Of a DNA stretch of 6,646 nt, positions 6,332-6,646 are shown piece by piece. The translations under genes and the position numbers were made by a program. The notes beneath the pieces are model-generated. The model saw nothing but the letters and a program-made list of their open reading frames with translations. It did not search any database and was not told where the DNA came from. Position 1 is the stretch's first letter. Each line of letters opens with the position of its first letter. Origin of the DNA: Clostridiales bacterium (lineage in GTDB: Bacteria > Bacillota > Clostridia > Oscillospirales > QAMX01); NCBI GenBank assembly GCA_016285815.1, contig JAEERN010000030.1:1-6646 (forward strand), read 5' to 3'.

Positions 6332-6469
6332 CGTTTACACTGTCCTCCGTAAACGCGCGCACTTCGCCCAAGCGCGCAAACCCGCGCCGTTGTTGGGTTT
6401 CTCCTCTCGGCCCCGCGAGATCCCACCGGCCGCTGTAATCGGACGGGGCTTCGGAGCGGCCCCGTTCCG
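6332..6469. other. Cluster of consecutive hairpins, possible structured RNA or chance
   Basis: The inverted repeats follow one another: CGTTTAC/GTAAACG at 6332-6355 (10-nt loop), GCGCGC/GCGCGC at 6355-6377, AAACCC/GGGTTT at 6378-6400, TCTCG/CGAGA at 6405-6420, and a ten-pair stem with one bulge at 6440-6469 (ACGGGGC/GCCCCGT core). The first three are nearly contiguous. No known riboswitch or RNA family is recognised, and strand is undecided. G/C-rich repeats arise easily by chance, but the AT-containing CGTTTAC and AAACCC stems are less expected. Confidence 0.3.
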
Positions 6470-6564
6470 CCGCCCCGCCGATCGAAAAAGCCTCCGGATC
6501 CCTCAGGGCGAACTCCGTAAAGAAGTTGCTTTGAGGCTGCAATTACCGGCTCAATAAGATATAG

Positions 6565-6595
6565 AATCGGCGTGACCGCAAAGGTCACGCCGATT
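6565..6595. terminator. 13-bp hairpin, terminator-like
   Basis: AATCGGCGTGACC (6565-6577) pairs perfectly with GGTCACGCCGATT (6583-6595) around the loop GCAAA. The following U-tract is poor on the plus strand (TTTCGTCGCTC) and moderately T-rich on the minus strand (CTATATCTTATT). It could therefore end a leftward gene lying beyond the window, or be a regulatory stem of a rightward leader. Confidence 0.5.
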
Positions 6596-6646
6596 TCGTC
6601 GCTCTATTCTGGTTTTTGTGGGGCAAGATCCGATGCTCGCTATCAC

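Larger units (their letters stand above)
6327..6646. other. Intergenic region without a supported gene
   Basis: I see no reading frame on either strand with a start, ribosome binding site and protein-like composition. The minus-strand frames here run through the 6293-6326 terminator and use TTG or weak starts. The first 140 bases are GC-rich and full of short inverted repeats; from about 6515 the sequence becomes AT-richer. A 19-codon minus-strand reading ending at a TGA within 6588-6590 could be the tail of a gene beyond the window (…PHKNQNRATKSA), but nothing proves it. Confidence 0.5.

Noticed and set aside
6487..6514. Short inverted repeat around CCGGATCCCTCAGGGC
   Set aside because: Only 3-4 bp pair without interruption (CGGA/TCCG, CCCT/AGGG). 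This is too weak to call a site.
6109..6588. Minus-strand frames of 159 and 130 codons at the right end
   Set aside because: Both run through the perfect terminator hairpin and into the antisense of the second beta-helix gene, have Arg/Gly/Pro-rich composition, and lack a ribosome binding site; the 130-codon one starts at TTG.
1..6646. tRNA, rRNA, CRISPR array, insertion sequence or attachment site
   Set aside because: I found no cloverleaf, no rRNA-like stretch, no regular spaced repeats, no transposase-like reading and no terminal inverted repeats with target duplications.

Overview
The window reads as a chromosomal piece of a high-GC, low-complexity-leader Firmicute, most likely a gut clostridial lineage such as Oscillospiraceae/Ruminococcaceae. 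The reasons are the very G/C-rich coding sequence, strong AAAGGAG-type ribosome binding sites, near-consensus sigma-A promoters in short AT-rich gaps, a ThiI without a rhodanese domain, and perfect GC-rich intrinsic terminators. The family-level placement is inference; no rRNA or other marker is present to settle it.

Positions 1-3316 hold a tightly packed plus-strand housekeeping operon: the C-terminal two thirds of a cysteine desulfurase (NifS/IscS family), thiI (tRNA 4-thiouridine synthase) and cinA (NMN deamidase/pyrophosphatase family). The genes are 8 nt apart or overlap by 3 nt (cinA starts GTG inside the thiI stop). The desulfurase is the expected persulfide donor for ThiI, as with NifZ-ThiI of Bacillus subtilis. 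A perfect 18-bp hairpin closes the operon and, by its T-runs on both sides, also serves the convergent gene that follows.

Positions 3390-3731 carry a small minus-strand gene of unknown function (113 aa). It has its own promoter and Shine-Dalgarno site. Positions 3732-3929 form a compact divergent promoter region: TTGCCC-17-TATAAT fires leftward and TTGCTT-17-TATACT fires rightward.

Positions 3930-6277 are a second plus-strand operon of two consecutive, distantly paralogous right-handed beta-helix proteins (422 and 354 aa) that resemble glycoside hydrolase family 28 (polygalacturonase-like). Neither has a signal peptide, so they probably act in the cytoplasm on imported oligosaccharides. They keep the NxD, DD and Arg positions of the GH28 active site, but the His and Lys motifs are not recognisable. 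This pair is the most interesting part of the window. A perfect palindromic terminator with a six-T run ends the operon.

Positions 6327-6646 contain no gene I can support. They hold a run of adjacent short inverted repeats and a terminator-like hairpin at 6565-6595, in a stretch that becomes distinctly more AT-rich towards the end of the window.
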